Below, piece after piece: positions 16,083-24,580 of a stretch of DNA of 42,830 nt; the stretch's first letter is position 1; each line of letters begins with the position of its first letter. The notes under the pieces are model-generated. The model saw nothing but the letters and a program-made list of their open reading frames with translations. It searched no databases and was not told where the DNA came from. The stretch lies in contig JAAYUS010000018.1 of assembly GCA_012517605.1 (NCBI GenBank), positions 1 through 42,830 of the forward strand, in the 5' to 3' direction. A program made the position numbers and the translations under genes. Origin of the DNA: Bacteroidales bacterium (GTDB lineage: Bacteria; Bacteroidota; Bacteroidia; Bacteroidales; VadinHA17).

Positions 16083-17219
16083 TCAATCATCTCCGGGCAG
16101 CATAAGCTCTGAAATAATATTATCTGATATCATCTGACCCTGGTTTGTAAGAACCAGGGTTTTTTTATCCTGCCTCATAAGTCCATAATCAATAAGTTTT
16201 CCTGAAAGGTTGACAATATAATCATACCCCTCCTTGTCGAACATTTCCTCAACATAATCAAGATCAATCCCCCACATGGTTCTGAGCGAGGTCATCAAAT
16301 ATTCATTGAACCTTGTCCGCTTGCTGAGTTCTTCCATTTCGAACATCAGGTTCCCGGATTCAAGTGCTTTTATGTATTTCTTTACATCCCTGACATTCCA
16401 CTGCCGAGAATATCCATTGAATGAGTGGGCCGATGGTCCGAGTCCGAGGTAATTGACCTGTTTCCAGTAATTTGAGTTATGAATGGAGAAAAATCCTGGT
16501 TTCCCGAAATTTGAAATTTCATAATGAATGAAACCTGCCTCGGATGCTTTTTCCACCAGAAGGTTGAACTGAAGATTACTTTCCTCCTCATCTATTTCGG
16601 AAAGCAATCCTTTTTCCTTCATTTTGCCAAAAAGAGTCCCCGGTTCAATTGTCAGATGATATGCCGAAAGATGCCTGATATCGAACCTGAAGCTGAAATC
16701 AAGATTTGAAAGCCAGGCAGAGGAAGTCATCCCGGGTATTCCGTAAATGAGATCAATTGTTACATTTTCATAACCGGCCGAGAAAATATCCTCAAGGGCC
16801 TTTGCAGCCTGGGATGATGTATGGCGCCTGTTCATGAATTTCAGGTCCTGGTCCCTCCATGATTGTATCCCGATGCTGATCCTGTTGACCTGAGTTTCCT
16901 TCAGTTGTTCAAGATATTCCCTGGTTACATCGTCGGGATTGATTTCAACAGTTATCTCACAGTCGTTCGCGACATTGTAAAGTCGGAAGATCCTGTTTAG
17001 AATGATCTTCAGCATAGCAGCAGGAAGGACCGACGGAGTTCCGCCGCCAATATATATCGTTGATATATTCTGACTGCCTGTATATTCCTTTCGCAATTCA
17101 GCTTCCTTTAACAGAGCATTGACGAAAGGCTGCACATCCTGCGGTGCAATAACATGGTAAAAATCACAATATGCACAGAGCGTCCTGCAAAAAGGTATAT
17201 GAATATAAATGCCCGCCAT
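16083..17219 (-). CDS. hemW: HemW-like radical SAM heme chaperone
   Basis: I start at the ATG at 17219 (MAGIYIHIPFC); the track adds six upstream residues. The radical SAM cluster motif CRTLCAYCDFYH (CxxxCxxC) is followed by the family hallmarks IYIGGGTPSVLP, ITVEINPDDVT, VNRISIGIQSWRDQDLKFMNRRH and TIDLIYGIPGMT, and the C-terminal HemN-type region. HemW proteins were once annotated as oxygen-independent coproporphyrinogen oxidases, but the related E. coli and Lactococcus proteins bind and deliver heme. At 378 residues it is HemW-sized, shorter than true HemN. Its coding 3' end contains a plus-strand terminator-like hairpin serving the convergent neighbour. Confidence 0.92.
   Translation of the reverse strand: MAGIYIHIPFCRTLCAYCDFYHVIAPQDVQPFVNALLKEAELRKEYTGSQNISTIYIGGGTPSVLPAAMLKIILNRIFRLYNVANDCEITVEINPDDVTREYLEQLKETQVNRISIGIQSWRDQDLKFMNRRHTSSQAAKALEDIFSAGYENVTIDLIYGIPGMTSSAWLSNLDFSFRFDIRHLSAYHLTIEPGTLFGKMKEKGLLSEIDEEESNLQFNLLVEKASEAGFIHYEISNFGKPGFFSIHNSNYWKQVNYLGLGPSAHSFNGYSRQWNVRDVKKYIKALESGNLMFEMEELSKRTRFNEYLMTSLRTMWGIDLDYVEEMFDKEGYDYIVNLSGKLIDYGLMRQDKKTLVLTNQGQMISDNIISELMLPGDD
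16137..16166 (+). terminator. Intrinsic terminator for the 15177-16082 gene, inside hemW 3' end
   Basis: On the plus strand ACCCTGGTT (16137-16145), a six-base loop, AACCAGGGT (16152-16160) and then six T residues form a perfect nine-pair stem with a U-tract. It lies 55 bases after the stop of the coiled-coil gene, but within the convergent hemW coding region (codons for KTLVLTNQGQ). Confidence 0.6.
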
Positions 17220-17270
17220 TATAAATGGATGAAACATTTAAAATTATAAAGAAAATATCATTCTATTATA

Positions 17271-17278
17271 TAAATTTG
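17271..17278 (+). promoter_or_regulatory. Putative -7 box for the VanZ-family gene
   Basis: TAAATTTG matches TAnnTTTG and lies 15 bases upstream of the VanZ-family ATG, in the divergent hemW/vanZ spacer. No clear -33 TTTG is seen. Confidence 0.4.
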
Positions 17279-17293
17279 CCCTAAACTGTTAAA

Positions 17294-17662
17294 ATGATAT
17301 ATAGGAACAAATTCTCAATCCTGGTTTCCCTTTTAATTCTTTATCTGAGTCTGGCAAATGCAAAAACCTTTGAGAAGGCAGGTCTTTTTGATATACCATA
17401 TCTCGATAAATTCGTTCATTTTGGTCTGTATTTCCTGTTTATGGGAGTTATAATACTTGAACACAGATATCTGTTTTCCAATACGCGTCAGATAATAATT
17501 GTAGCCTTAATACCCGTATTCTTTGGCGGACTTATGGAACTGGCCCAGGCGGGGGTTACTGAAACAAGAAAAGCCGATATCCTTGATATAATGTTCAACA
17601 CTGCAGGAACCGCTTCTGCAGTCTGTATCTGGTTGTTCATAGAACCCTATTACAAGAAGTAG
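17294..17662 (+). CDS. VanZ family membrane protein
   Basis: A 122-residue protein with four hydrophobic helices and the VanZ landmarks DIPYLDKFVHFGLYFLFMGV (a DKxxHF-type motif), GGLMELAQAGVTETRKADILD (conserved E..Q..., then a DxxD-like segment), and FNTAGTASAVCIWLF. VanZ-domain proteins are small integral membrane proteins; the founding member gives low-level teicoplanin resistance, and most are uncharacterised. It ends one base before the convergent rrf2-type gene stop, so the two 3' ends abut. Confidence 0.85.
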   Translation: MIYRNKFSILVSLLILYLSLANAKTFEKAGLFDIPYLDKFVHFGLYFLFMGVIILEHRYLFSNTRQIIIVALIPVFFGGLMELAQAGVTETRKADILDIMFNTAGTASAVCIWLFIEPYYKK

Positions 17663-17663
17663 A

Positions 17664-18104
17664 TCAGAGCAAAATGTTTTCGGAATCTGCTGCCGATTCA
17701 GCAAGCTCGGCGAGTGTTTTTGTCCTGAATAATTTCAGCAGGTCTTTCCTGATATTTTCAAAGTCGTTATGAACAGCACATTCCTTCCTGCCTTTCTTTA
17801 CAGATTTGCAGGTTCCGTCATGTATGACGCAGTTTTTGAAAAGATCTTCCCCGTCGATGATCTTCACAATATCATACAGAGTTATTGATTCAGGTTTCTT
17901 TAAAAGTGAAAATCCGCCATTCGGACCCTTCACCGAATTAAGAACTTTATTCCTTGCAAGCTGTTGCATTATTTTGGCAAGAAAAGGAGTGGGAAGATCA
18001 AGATCATGAGAAATTTCTTTTATACCTATACTCGTCTTTTCAGAATGGTGCTTTGCAAGGTAAATCATCGCCCTGATACCGTATTTGCAGGAATTTGACA
18101 GCAT
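17664..18104 (-). CDS. Rrf2-family transcriptional regulator with Cys triad
   Basis: Rrf2 proteins are winged-helix repressors, many sensing Fe-S clusters, NO or redox. The N-terminus MLSNSCKYGIRAMIYLAKHH, IKEISHDLDLPTPFLAKIMQQL (recognition helix region) and VKGPNGGFSLLKKPESITLYDIV are textbook. Three cysteines, C92, C99 and C109 (NCVIHDGTC...KECAVH), sit where IscR, NsrR and RsrR carry cluster ligands, so cluster binding is likely (inference). The gene begins one base after the rpiB stop, so it is expressed with it. Regulated genes are unknown. The AT-rich spacer upstream of rpiB is a candidate autoregulatory operator. Confidence 0.9.
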   Translation of the reverse strand: MLSNSCKYGIRAMIYLAKHHSEKTSIGIKEISHDLDLPTPFLAKIMQQLARNKVLNSVKGPNGGFSLLKKPESITLYDIVKIIDGEDLFKNCVIHDGTCKSVKKGRKECAVHNDFENIRKDLLKLFRTKTLAELAESAADSENILL

Positions 18105-18105
18105 T

Positions 18106-18561
18106 TCAGTAAAGTTTTAACGGAATTTTATTTATTCTTCGTTCATGCCTTCCTCCCTCAAATTCCGTTTCGAGAAATGTCTTTACTATGAGGTATGCTT
18201 CCGATTCATTGATGAATCTCGCAGGAAGGGCACAGATATTTGCATCATTATGCTGACGGGCCAGTCTGCTGATTTCTTCATTCCAGCATAATGCACTTCT
18301 TATACCCTGGTATTTGTTTACAGTCATGTTAATTCCATTGCCTGTGCCACAGATGGAAATGCCAAGATCAAATTCACCATCCGAAACTGCTCTGGCAAGA
18401 GGATGCCCGAAATCGGGATAATCGTCATCAGATTCATACTTATCAGGTCCCAGGTCTTTCATATCAACATTGTTGCTGATAAGATATTTTACAATTTTTT
18501 CCTTAAGAAAATAACCCGCATGATCGGAGGCTATTGCAATTTTTTTCCCGTTATGCCTCAT
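18106..18561 (-). CDS. rpiB: Ribose 5-phosphate isomerase B
   Basis: RpiB interconverts ribose 5-phosphate and ribulose 5-phosphate in the pentose phosphate pathway. The 151-residue protein shows IAIASDHAGYFLKEKIVKYL at the N-terminus, DYPDFGHPLARAVSDGEFD, the catalytic-Cys loop GISICGTGNGINMTVNKYQG, and RSALCWNEEISRLARQHNDANI with the conserved His and Asn. It is full length. It is the first gene of a two-gene minus-strand operon with the Rrf2 regulator (one-base gap), and faces away from nadA across a 577-base spacer. Confidence 0.93.
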   Translation of the reverse strand: MRHNGKKIAIASDHAGYFLKEKIVKYLISNNVDMKDLGPDKYESDDDYPDFGHPLARAVSDGEFDLGISICGTGNGINMTVNKYQGIRSALCWNEEISRLARQHNDANICALPARFINESEAYLIVKTFLETEFEGGRHERRINKIPLKLY

Positions 18562-19138
18562 GATATTTTGTCTGTCATAATTATTTACAAATTAATACAA
18601 TTGATTGCTTATAAGAAAACAATAAAAGTTACTTTTCTGTTCTCCTGCATAATGTAATTATTATGTTGAAAAGTAAGGAGTAAAAGATCACAAGTCTGGT
18701 TTTATTAACAAATTGAAGCTTTTTTATGGTTCCGGAGTGTTGCAAGTGCTATTTTTAAATAGATGTTGCATACATTTTAACTCTATATGAACATAAAAAA
18801 GTATTTTTCAGCTATTAAGTGCCTATCAGTATCTCATTTTCAACAATTGTTAATTACTTTGCTAAATTCCTGATTCTCAAAAATGGTATATTTTTTGAAC
18901 TGTTGAAAAACTGTTTGCCCGATGACAATTACGTAATTTGAAAGAAAAATCTGATTATTGTTTCAACACAATTAACAGCATATATAAAACATCATAAAAA
19001 ATAAAAATTTTCTTAGTTAATAATATTGGAAATATCAGGATTGTTGAAAAGCCAATAATGTAATAAGGATTAGTAATTTTGAAAAATCAAACAGAATGGT
19101 CATGAATCTGGAAATTTAACTTTTATAGGACAAAAGTA
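18562..19138. other. AT-rich spacer with TGTTGAAAA boxes; candidate origin or control region
   Basis: This 577-base spacer lies between divergent rpiB and nadA. It holds no ORF over 60 codons that I consider real and no RNA gene. Exact TGTTGAAAA (or reverse complement) boxes lie at 18664-18672, 18837-18845, 18901-18909 and 19042-19050, with a one-mismatch box at 18960-18968. TTTTCAACA differs by one base from TTTTCCACA, a DnaA-box form. A very AT-rich stretch follows at about 18980-19035, which could be an unwinding element. Alternatives are a shared regulator operator or a long leader region. The only other element I see is the TAATTTTG box near nadA. Confidence 0.45.
19074..19081 (+). promoter_or_regulatory. 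Putative -7 box for nadA
   Basis: TAATTTTG matches TAnnTTTG and lies 57 bases upstream of the nadA ATG. A TGTTGAAAA box sits just upstream at 19042-19050 but too far to be a standard -33 element. Confidence 0.4.
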
Positions 19139-20092
19139 ATGACTAAAGATCTTACCAGGAATATTGCAGAGGAAATCAGAAGGCTGAAAAAGGAAAAGAA
19201 TGCCGTAATACTGGCACATTATTACCAGACAGGTGACATACAGGATATTGCTGATTTCATTGGCGACAGCCTTGCTCTTTCCCAAAAAGCAAGGTCGACA
19301 GATTCTGATATTATACTTTTTGCCGGTGTGAGATTTATGGCTGAAACTGCAAAAATATTATCGCCCTCCAAAAAGGTGCTGCTCCCCGATATGGATGCAG
19401 GATGTTCGCTTGCGGACTCATGCAGGGCTGAAGATTTTAAAAAGTTTATCGAGGAAAATCCTGGCAGGACAGTAGTGACATATGTCAATACAAACATTGA
19501 CATAAAAGTGTTGTCTGATATAATCTGTACTTCATCAAATGCTGTTCAGATCATTGAATCGCTTCCCAGGGAAGAAAAGATAATATTCGGACCCGACAGA
19601 AACCTGGGAAATTATATACTCAACAAGACCGGCCGGGATATTAAAGTATGGAACGGCGCCTGTCATGTTCATGAGGAATTTTCGCTTGAAGCCATACTTG
19701 ATCTAAAAAAGAAACACCCTGAAGCAAAGGTTATTGTTCATCCTGAATGTGAATTACCGGTAAGGATGATCGCCGATTATATTGGATCAACTTCGGCACT
19801 TCTGCAGTTTACAAAAAAGGATCACGCGAAAGTTTATATTGTTGGAACAGAGCCGGGAATCATACACCAGATGAAAAAAGCCTTTCCTGAAAAAGAGTAT
19901 ATTCCGGCACCCCCAAAGGACTCAACATGCGGCTGCAGCGAATGCAACTTTATGAAACTTATAACTGTTGAGAAGATATACAACTGTCTCAGAAATGAAA
20001 AGCCTGAAATACTTATTGATGCTGACATACTTGCAAGGGCTGCGAAACCAATAGAACGGATGATGGATATATCTGAAAAATCAGGGCTTTAA
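19139..20092 (+). CDS. nadA: Quinolinate synthase
   Basis: NadA condenses iminoaspartate with dihydroxyacetone phosphate to quinolinate in de novo NAD synthesis, using an oxygen-sensitive [4Fe-4S] cluster. Visible hallmarks are AVILAHYYQTGDIQDIADF at the N-terminus, LFAGVRFMAETAKILSP, LLPDMDAGCSLADSC (Cys89), VWNGACHVHEEFS, and the C-terminal STCGCSECNFMKL with the last cluster cysteine. Length is normal (317 aa). The usual partners nadB and nadC are absent here. The gene is followed two bases later by the MORN_2 protein gene, implying cotranscription. Confidence 0.96.
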   Translation: MTKDLTRNIAEEIRRLKKEKNAVILAHYYQTGDIQDIADFIGDSLALSQKARSTDSDIILFAGVRFMAETAKILSPSKKVLLPDMDAGCSLADSCRAEDFKKFIEENPGRTVVTYVNTNIDIKVLSDIICTSSNAVQIIESLPREEKIIFGPDRNLGNYILNKTGRDIKVWNGACHVHEEFSLEAILDLKKKHPEAKVIVHPECELPVRMIADYIGSTSALLQFTKKDHAKVYIVGTEPGIIHQMKKAFPEKEYIPAPPKDSTCGCSECNFMKLITVEKIYNCLRNEKPEILIDADILARAAKPIERMMDISEKSGL

Positions 20093-20094
20093 TT

Positions 20095-21648
20095 ATGAAA
20101 AAGGCATTAACCACTATTGTTATTTTATTAACAGCTGTCGCTGCATCAGGACAGGCAGCCGGGAATATTCAGGATGGTTACCAGATATTCAGGTACCCCA
20201 ACGGAACAATATCAAGTGAAGGAGTTTTCAAAAACGGAAAACCTGATGGTTTCTGGAAAAGTTTCTATGTGACAGGTGTAAAAAAATCAGAAGGACGTTA
20301 TACAAATTTTCAGCTTGACAGCATTTGGGTGTTTTATGACCAGGCAGGCGATACAATAGAGAAAATAAATTATCTCTTCGGCAAAAGAAACGGTTATTCA
20401 TACAAATACAGGAAAGATCCTTTTGAGGGCATCTATGTCTATTCGAAGGAATTATTTGCCGGCGACAGGCGCGAAGGAACGGCATATTTCTATTTTCCCG
20501 ACGGAAAAATACAACAGACTCTTTCCTATGTGAATGGAAAGAAAGAAGGTCTTTCAAAAGAATATGACAAAAATGGAAATGTAATAACACTTCTTGAATA
20601 CAATAACGACTTTCTGATTAGCCGTGAGAGAATAAACCGTACTGATAATAAAGGCCTTAAACAGGGAGTATGGAAAGAATTTTATCCAGGAGGAAGCGTA
20701 AAATCCGAAAAAAGCTATAAGGATGACATGCTTCACGGATACTATAAGGAATATGACAACCGCGGAATACTGGTGATGACAATGCTGTATGAAAACGGAT
20801 CAGTGGTTAAATCGGAAGTTGAGGATCAGCCTGATATTGAGATAGAAAACAGATACGACCAGAACAATAAGCTTGTTTACAGCGGACCGTTCAGGAATAA
20901 GATACCTGTTGGGGTACACAGGGAGTATAATGCTGAAGGGAAGGTCATAAATTCTTATGTCTATAATGATAATGGCCTTCTTCTCTCACAGGGAATAGTT
21001 GATGAAGCCGGAAGATACAACGGCAAATGGAAGGACCTGTATCCCGATGGAAAGACCCAGGCCGAAGGACAATATACCGACAGCAGGAGAACAGGACTCT
21101 GGAAATTCTATACACCAGCCGGAAAACTTGAACAGACAGGTGCTTATAATAATGGTCGTCCTGATGGTCTGTGGACATGGTATTATGATAACGGATCAGT
21201 ACTCAGGGAAGAAGAATATTTCCAGGGTCAGCGCGATGGAATTTTCACAGAATATTCCCCTTCAGGAGATATTATAGCAAAAGGACAATACACCGACGGA
21301 GAGAAAAACGGGGAATGGAAATACAAGTCAGGCGACAATACAGAGGAAGGAAAATATATAGTCGGATTACGCGACGGATTGTGGAAATCATATTATCCCG
21401 ACGGAAAGATCAGGTTCAAGGGAAATTACATTCAGGGAAATCCCGACGGACAGCTTACATATTATTATGAGAACGGACGTCCGAAAGAGGAACAGTTTTA
21501 CAGGATGGGGGTAAGGCAAAAAACCTGGAAGAAATATGATGAGGAAGGAATAATAGTACTTTCAATAACATATAAGGATGATGTTGAGACCAGTATCAAT
21601 GGGGTAAAGATCAACCTTCCTGAAAGAGACGTTAAACTTATTAAATAG
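20095..21648 (+). CDS. Exported MORN_2/YwqK-type repeat protein
   Basis: A signal peptide (KKALTTIVILLTAVAASGQA) precedes about 490 residues made almost entirely of ~22-residue repeats with the pattern G.W..YY.DG....E..Y..G, such as RTGLWKFYTPAGKLEQTGAY and DGLWTWYYDNGSVLREEEYF. This is the MORN_2 (PF07661)/YwqK family. Some relatives are annotated as antitoxins of YwqK type, but exported Bacteroidota versions are generally of unknown function. There is no adjacent toxin-like gene. It follows nadA by two bases, and ruvB begins 62 bases later. Repeats make length variation likely. I would not infer a toxin-antitoxin role. Confidence 0.85.
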   Translation: MKKALTTIVILLTAVAASGQAAGNIQDGYQIFRYPNGTISSEGVFKNGKPDGFWKSFYVTGVKKSEGRYTNFQLDSIWVFYDQAGDTIEKINYLFGKRNGYSYKYRKDPFEGIYVYSKELFAGDRREGTAYFYFPDGKIQQTLSYVNGKKEGLSKEYDKNGNVITLLEYNNDFLISRERINRTDNKGLKQGVWKEFYPGGSVKSEKSYKDDMLHGYYKEYDNRGILVMTMLYENGSVVKSEVEDQPDIEIENRYDQNNKLVYSGPFRNKIPVGVHREYNAEGKVINSYVYNDNGLLLSQGIVDEAGRYNGKWKDLYPDGKTQAEGQYTDSRRTGLWKFYTPAGKLEQTGAYNNGRPDGLWTWYYDNGSVLREEEYFQGQRDGIFTEYSPSGDIIAKGQYTDGEKNGEWKYKSGDNTEEGKYIVGLRDGLWKSYYPDGKIRFKGNYIQGNPDGQLTYYYENGRPKEEQFYRMGVRQKTWKKYDEEGIIVLSITYKDDVETSINGVKINLPERDVKLIK

Positions 21649-21710
21649 GATTCATATAACTCCTTTAAAATATTCAATGCCTGTCAGAGAACAAAGATAT
21701 CTACGATAAA

Positions 21711-22736
21711 ATGGGAGAGGATTTCAACATCAGAAAGGATAACATTGCTAACGGTGACAGGGAATTTGAAAAGCAGCTGAGACCTCTTTCCTTCAATGAC
21801 TTCAAGGGCCAGAAACAGATTATTGACAATCTGACGGTTTTTGTCACTGCGGCCAGAAAAAGAAAAGAATCACTCGATCATGTACTTCTTCATGGTCCTC
21901 CCGGACTGGGAAAAACGACTCTTGCAGCCATAATAGCAAATGAGCTGAAGGTCAATCTTAAAGTCACTTCGGGACCTGTGCTTGATAAGCCTGGTGATCT
22001 TGCCGGCCTTCTGACAAATTTAGAGGAAGGCGATGTCCTTTTCATTGATGAAATACACAGACTGAGCCCGGTTGTTGAGGAATATCTATATTCCGCCATG
22101 GAGGATTTCCAGATTGATATAATGCTCGATAAAGGACCGAGCGCAAGGTCGGTTCAGATAGGCCTTAATAATTTCACCCTTATAGGCGCCACTACCAGGT
22201 CAGGCCTTCTTACAAGTCCTTTAAGGGCAAGATTCGGGATTACATTTCATCTTGAATACTATGATCATGAGATACTGACGGGGATAGTAAAACGATCCGC
22301 CGGTATCCTTAATGTAAAAATCGACGAAGATGCAGCTGTGGAAATCGCAGGAAGAAGCAGGGGAACCCCACGTATAGCAAATGCACTTCTGAGGAGGATA
22401 AGAGACTTTGCCCAGGTAAAGGGATCGGGAAATATCGATCTGGCTATTACCAGATACGGGCTTAAAGCTCTTAATATCGACCAGCACGGGCTTGATGAAA
22501 TGGATAACAGGATACTTACAGCAATTATCGACAAATTCGCAGGAGGCCCGGTCGGATTGAATACAATATCAACTGCAGTTGGAGAAGAGAGTGGTACCAT
22601 CGAGGAAGTATATGAACCTTTCCTTATCAAGGAGGGCTATCTTAAAAGAACTCCCAGGGGAAGGGAGGCCACAGAACATGCATACAGACACCTCGGTCGC
22701 CAGTTTGGTCGCGACATGAATGGCAGACTTTTTTAG
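21711..22736 (+). CDS. ruvB: Holliday junction branch migration ATPase RuvB
   Basis: RuvB is the hexameric AAA+ motor that drives Holliday junction branch migration with RuvA. Visible features are the opening [19 protein letters not shown], Walker [13 protein letters not shown] (residues 62-69), Walker [12 protein letters not shown], sensor [21 protein letters not shown] with the arginine finger region, and the C-terminal winged helix ending [15 protein letters not shown]. It is full length at 341 residues. Its last four bases overlap the convergent Crp/Fnr gene. No ruvA or ruvC is adjacent. Confidence 0.97.
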   Translation: MGEDFNIRKDNIANGDREFEKQLRPLSFNDFKGQKQIIDNLTVFVTAARKRKESLDHVLLHGPPGLGKTTLAAIIANELKVNLKVTSGPVLDKPGDLAGLLTNLEEGDVLFIDEIHRLSPVVEEYLYSAMEDFQIDIMLDKGPSARSVQIGLNNFTLIGATTRSGLLTSPLRARFGITFHLEYYDHEILTGIVKRSAGILNVKIDEDAAVEIAGRSRGTPRIANALLRRIRDFAQVKGSGNIDLAITRYGLKALNIDQHGLDEMDNRILTAIIDKFAGGPVGLNTISTAVGEESGTIEEVYEPFLIKEGYLKRTPRGREATEHAYRHLGRQFGRDMNGRLF

Positions 22737-23449
22737 TTTCTTTCCATCACATTGCTTATCTTTTCCAATCCTTTCTGGTTTAAAATCCGGATCTTTCTGC
22801 CGTTAAGCTCAACCAGCCGGTCGGCCTTGAATTCTGAAAGAAGCCTTATAACTGATTCTGTAGCTGTACCTACAATGTTTGCCAGCTCTTCCCTTGTAAG
22901 CGATATTTTCAGATAATTCTCTTCGTCGAGGCCGAAATCATTAACAAGAAGAAGCAGTATTTCTGCAAGTCTTTCCCTTACGGTTTTTTGTGCAATGTCA
23001 GTAATAAACGAATTGGCTTCACCAAGTTCATGGCATGCCAGTTTAAGAAGGTCAAGGGCAAATGATGAATTGGTTTTGATCAGGGAAATCAATATCTCGG
23101 AAGGGATAAAACAAACCTGGCAATCCTCAATGACTTTGGCGGAAGTGCATGCCACCTCATTGCTGAGGACACTCCTGTATGCTATTATCTCGCCAGGTTT
23201 GGCAAATCTGATTATCTGTTCCTTGCCGTCAAACCCTGTCTTGTAAACCTTGATGATCCCGCTGTGGATGCAATAAAATCCGCTGATCCTGTTTCCTTCC
23301 TGATAAAGAATATCGCCGCGTTTGTATTGCCTGAAATCCTTTTCAAAGTTGACCATTTCAACTTCATCGGGAGTAAGACTTCTGAAAAGAGAGCCTGTTT
23401 CCAGAGCACATTTCTCACATAAAGGAACATGAAAATCATGCTGTTTCAT
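22733..23449 (-). CDS. Crp/Fnr-family transcriptional regulator
   Basis: A 238-residue protein with a cyclic-nucleotide-binding-type beta-barrel ([48 protein letters not shown]) and a C-terminal helix-turn-helix ([30 protein letters not shown]). The N-terminal [10 protein letters not shown] gives a Cys pair in the region where FNR ligates an Fe-S cluster, but only C and C are clear there, so oxygen sensing is uncertain. Convergent with ruvB by a four-base overlap. Targets unknown. pheS lies upstream on the same strand, separated by 63 bases. Confidence 0.88.
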   Translation of the reverse strand: MKQHDFHVPLCEKCALETGSLFRSLTPDEVEMVNFEKDFRQYKRGDILYQEGNRISGFYCIHSGIIKVYKTGFDGKEQIIRFAKPGEIIAYRSVLSNEVACTSAKVIEDCQVCFIPSEILISLIKTNSSFALDLLKLACHELGEANSFITDIAQKTVRERLAEILLLLVNDFGLDEENYLKISLTREELANIVGTATESVIRLLSEFKADRLVELNGRKIRILNQKGLEKISNVMERN

Positions 23450-23512
23450 AAAATCGTCATGTAATTGTAATATCTATTTAATAACAATACCGTTTTTTTA
23501 TGTTCAATAACT

Positions 23513-24553
23513 TTAAAATGCCGACCGGAACTGCTCAAGAAAACGCATATCATTTTCAAAATAAAGACGAAGATCATTTACCTGGTATTTCAGCATCGCA
23601 GCACGTTCTATACCCATTCCGAAAGCAAATCCGGTATATTTTTTACTGTCGATATTGCAGGCTTCAAGTACATTGGGATGCACCATTCCACAACCAAGGA
23701 CCTCAAGCCAGCCTGTATATTTGCATACATTGCAGCCTTTTCCTCCGCAGAGGTTACAACTTACATCCATTTCTGCCGATGGTTCGGTGAACGGGAAATA
23801 GGAGGGACGAAGCCTTATCCTGATGTCCTTGCCATAAAGTTCCCTCGCAAAGTACAGGAGTGTCTGCTTCAGATCGGCAAAAGACACATTCTCATCAATA
23901 TAAAGACCCTCTATCTGATGGAAAATACAATGTGCCCTGGCCGAAATTGCTTCATTCCTGAAGACTCTTCCCGGAGAAATGGTCCTTATCGGGGGCTTTT
24001 GCTTTTCCATTACCCTTACCTGGACGGATGATGTATGGGTCCGGAGAAGGATATCATCAGGATTTGAGTCTTCAACAGAATTCCTGTAAATGTAAAACGT
24101 ATCCTGCATGTCCCTAGCAGGATGCTCAGGGGCAAAATTCAGTTTTGAAAAGACATGATTATCATCTTCTATTTCAGGCCCTTCTGAGACGACAAATCCG
24201 ATTCTGGAAAAAATGTCGATTATTTCTCTTCTGACTATTGAAATGGGATGCCGTGAACCTGAAGGAAAGGGATAAGCAGGCCTTGTAAGATCGTTTACTC
24301 CTGATCTGTCTTCTGCAGCACCTATTGTACCCTTGTAAGTATTGTATTTTTCCTGTGCATTCTGTTTCAGTTCATTGAGCTTCCGGCCAACCTCTCTTTT
24401 GAGCTCAGAAGGAACATTCCTGAATTCATCAAACAATTCACTGATAATACCTTTTTTACTCAGGTATTTCAGACGGAATGCCTCAAGTTCAGAAGAATCA
24501 CTGATTTCAGAAGCTATAATTTCGTGGGCAAGATTTGTAATTTTTTCAAGCAT
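23513..24553 (-). CDS. pheS: Phenylalanyl-tRNA synthetase alpha subunit
   Basis: PheS is the catalytic alpha subunit of the class II heterotetrameric PheRS. Features are an N-terminal coiled coil (LSKKGIISELFDEFRN), the motif GSRHPISIVRREIIDIFSRIGF, FYIYRNS..LLRTHTSSVQVRVME, motif 2 SPGRVFRNEAISARAHCIFHQIEGLY, and the motif 3 region YTGFAFGMGIERAAMLKYQ. Length (346) is normal. pheT is not adjacent, which is common in Bacteroidota. The Crp/Fnr gene follows downstream. Confidence 0.96.
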   Translation of the reverse strand: MLEKITNLAHEIIASEISDSSELEAFRLKYLSKKGIISELFDEFRNVPSELKREVGRKLNELKQNAQEKYNTYKGTIGAAEDRSGVNDLTRPAYPFPSGSRHPISIVRREIIDIFSRIGFVVSEGPEIEDDNHVFSKLNFAPEHPARDMQDTFYIYRNSVEDSNPDDILLRTHTSSVQVRVMEKQKPPIRTISPGRVFRNEAISARAHCIFHQIEGLYIDENVSFADLKQTLLYFARELYGKDIRIRLRPSYFPFTEPSAEMDVSCNLCGGKGCNVCKYTGWLEVLGCGMVHPNVLEACNIDSKKYTGFAFGMGIERAAMLKYQVNDLRLYFENDMRFLEQFRSAF

Positions 24554-24580
24554 TGGATTTTATATTATATCAGGAACTGT

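Noticed and set aside
20095-21648. Toxin-antitoxin system call for the YwqK-like protein
   Set aside because: There is a signal peptide and no adjacent toxin gene, so the antitoxin label is not supported.
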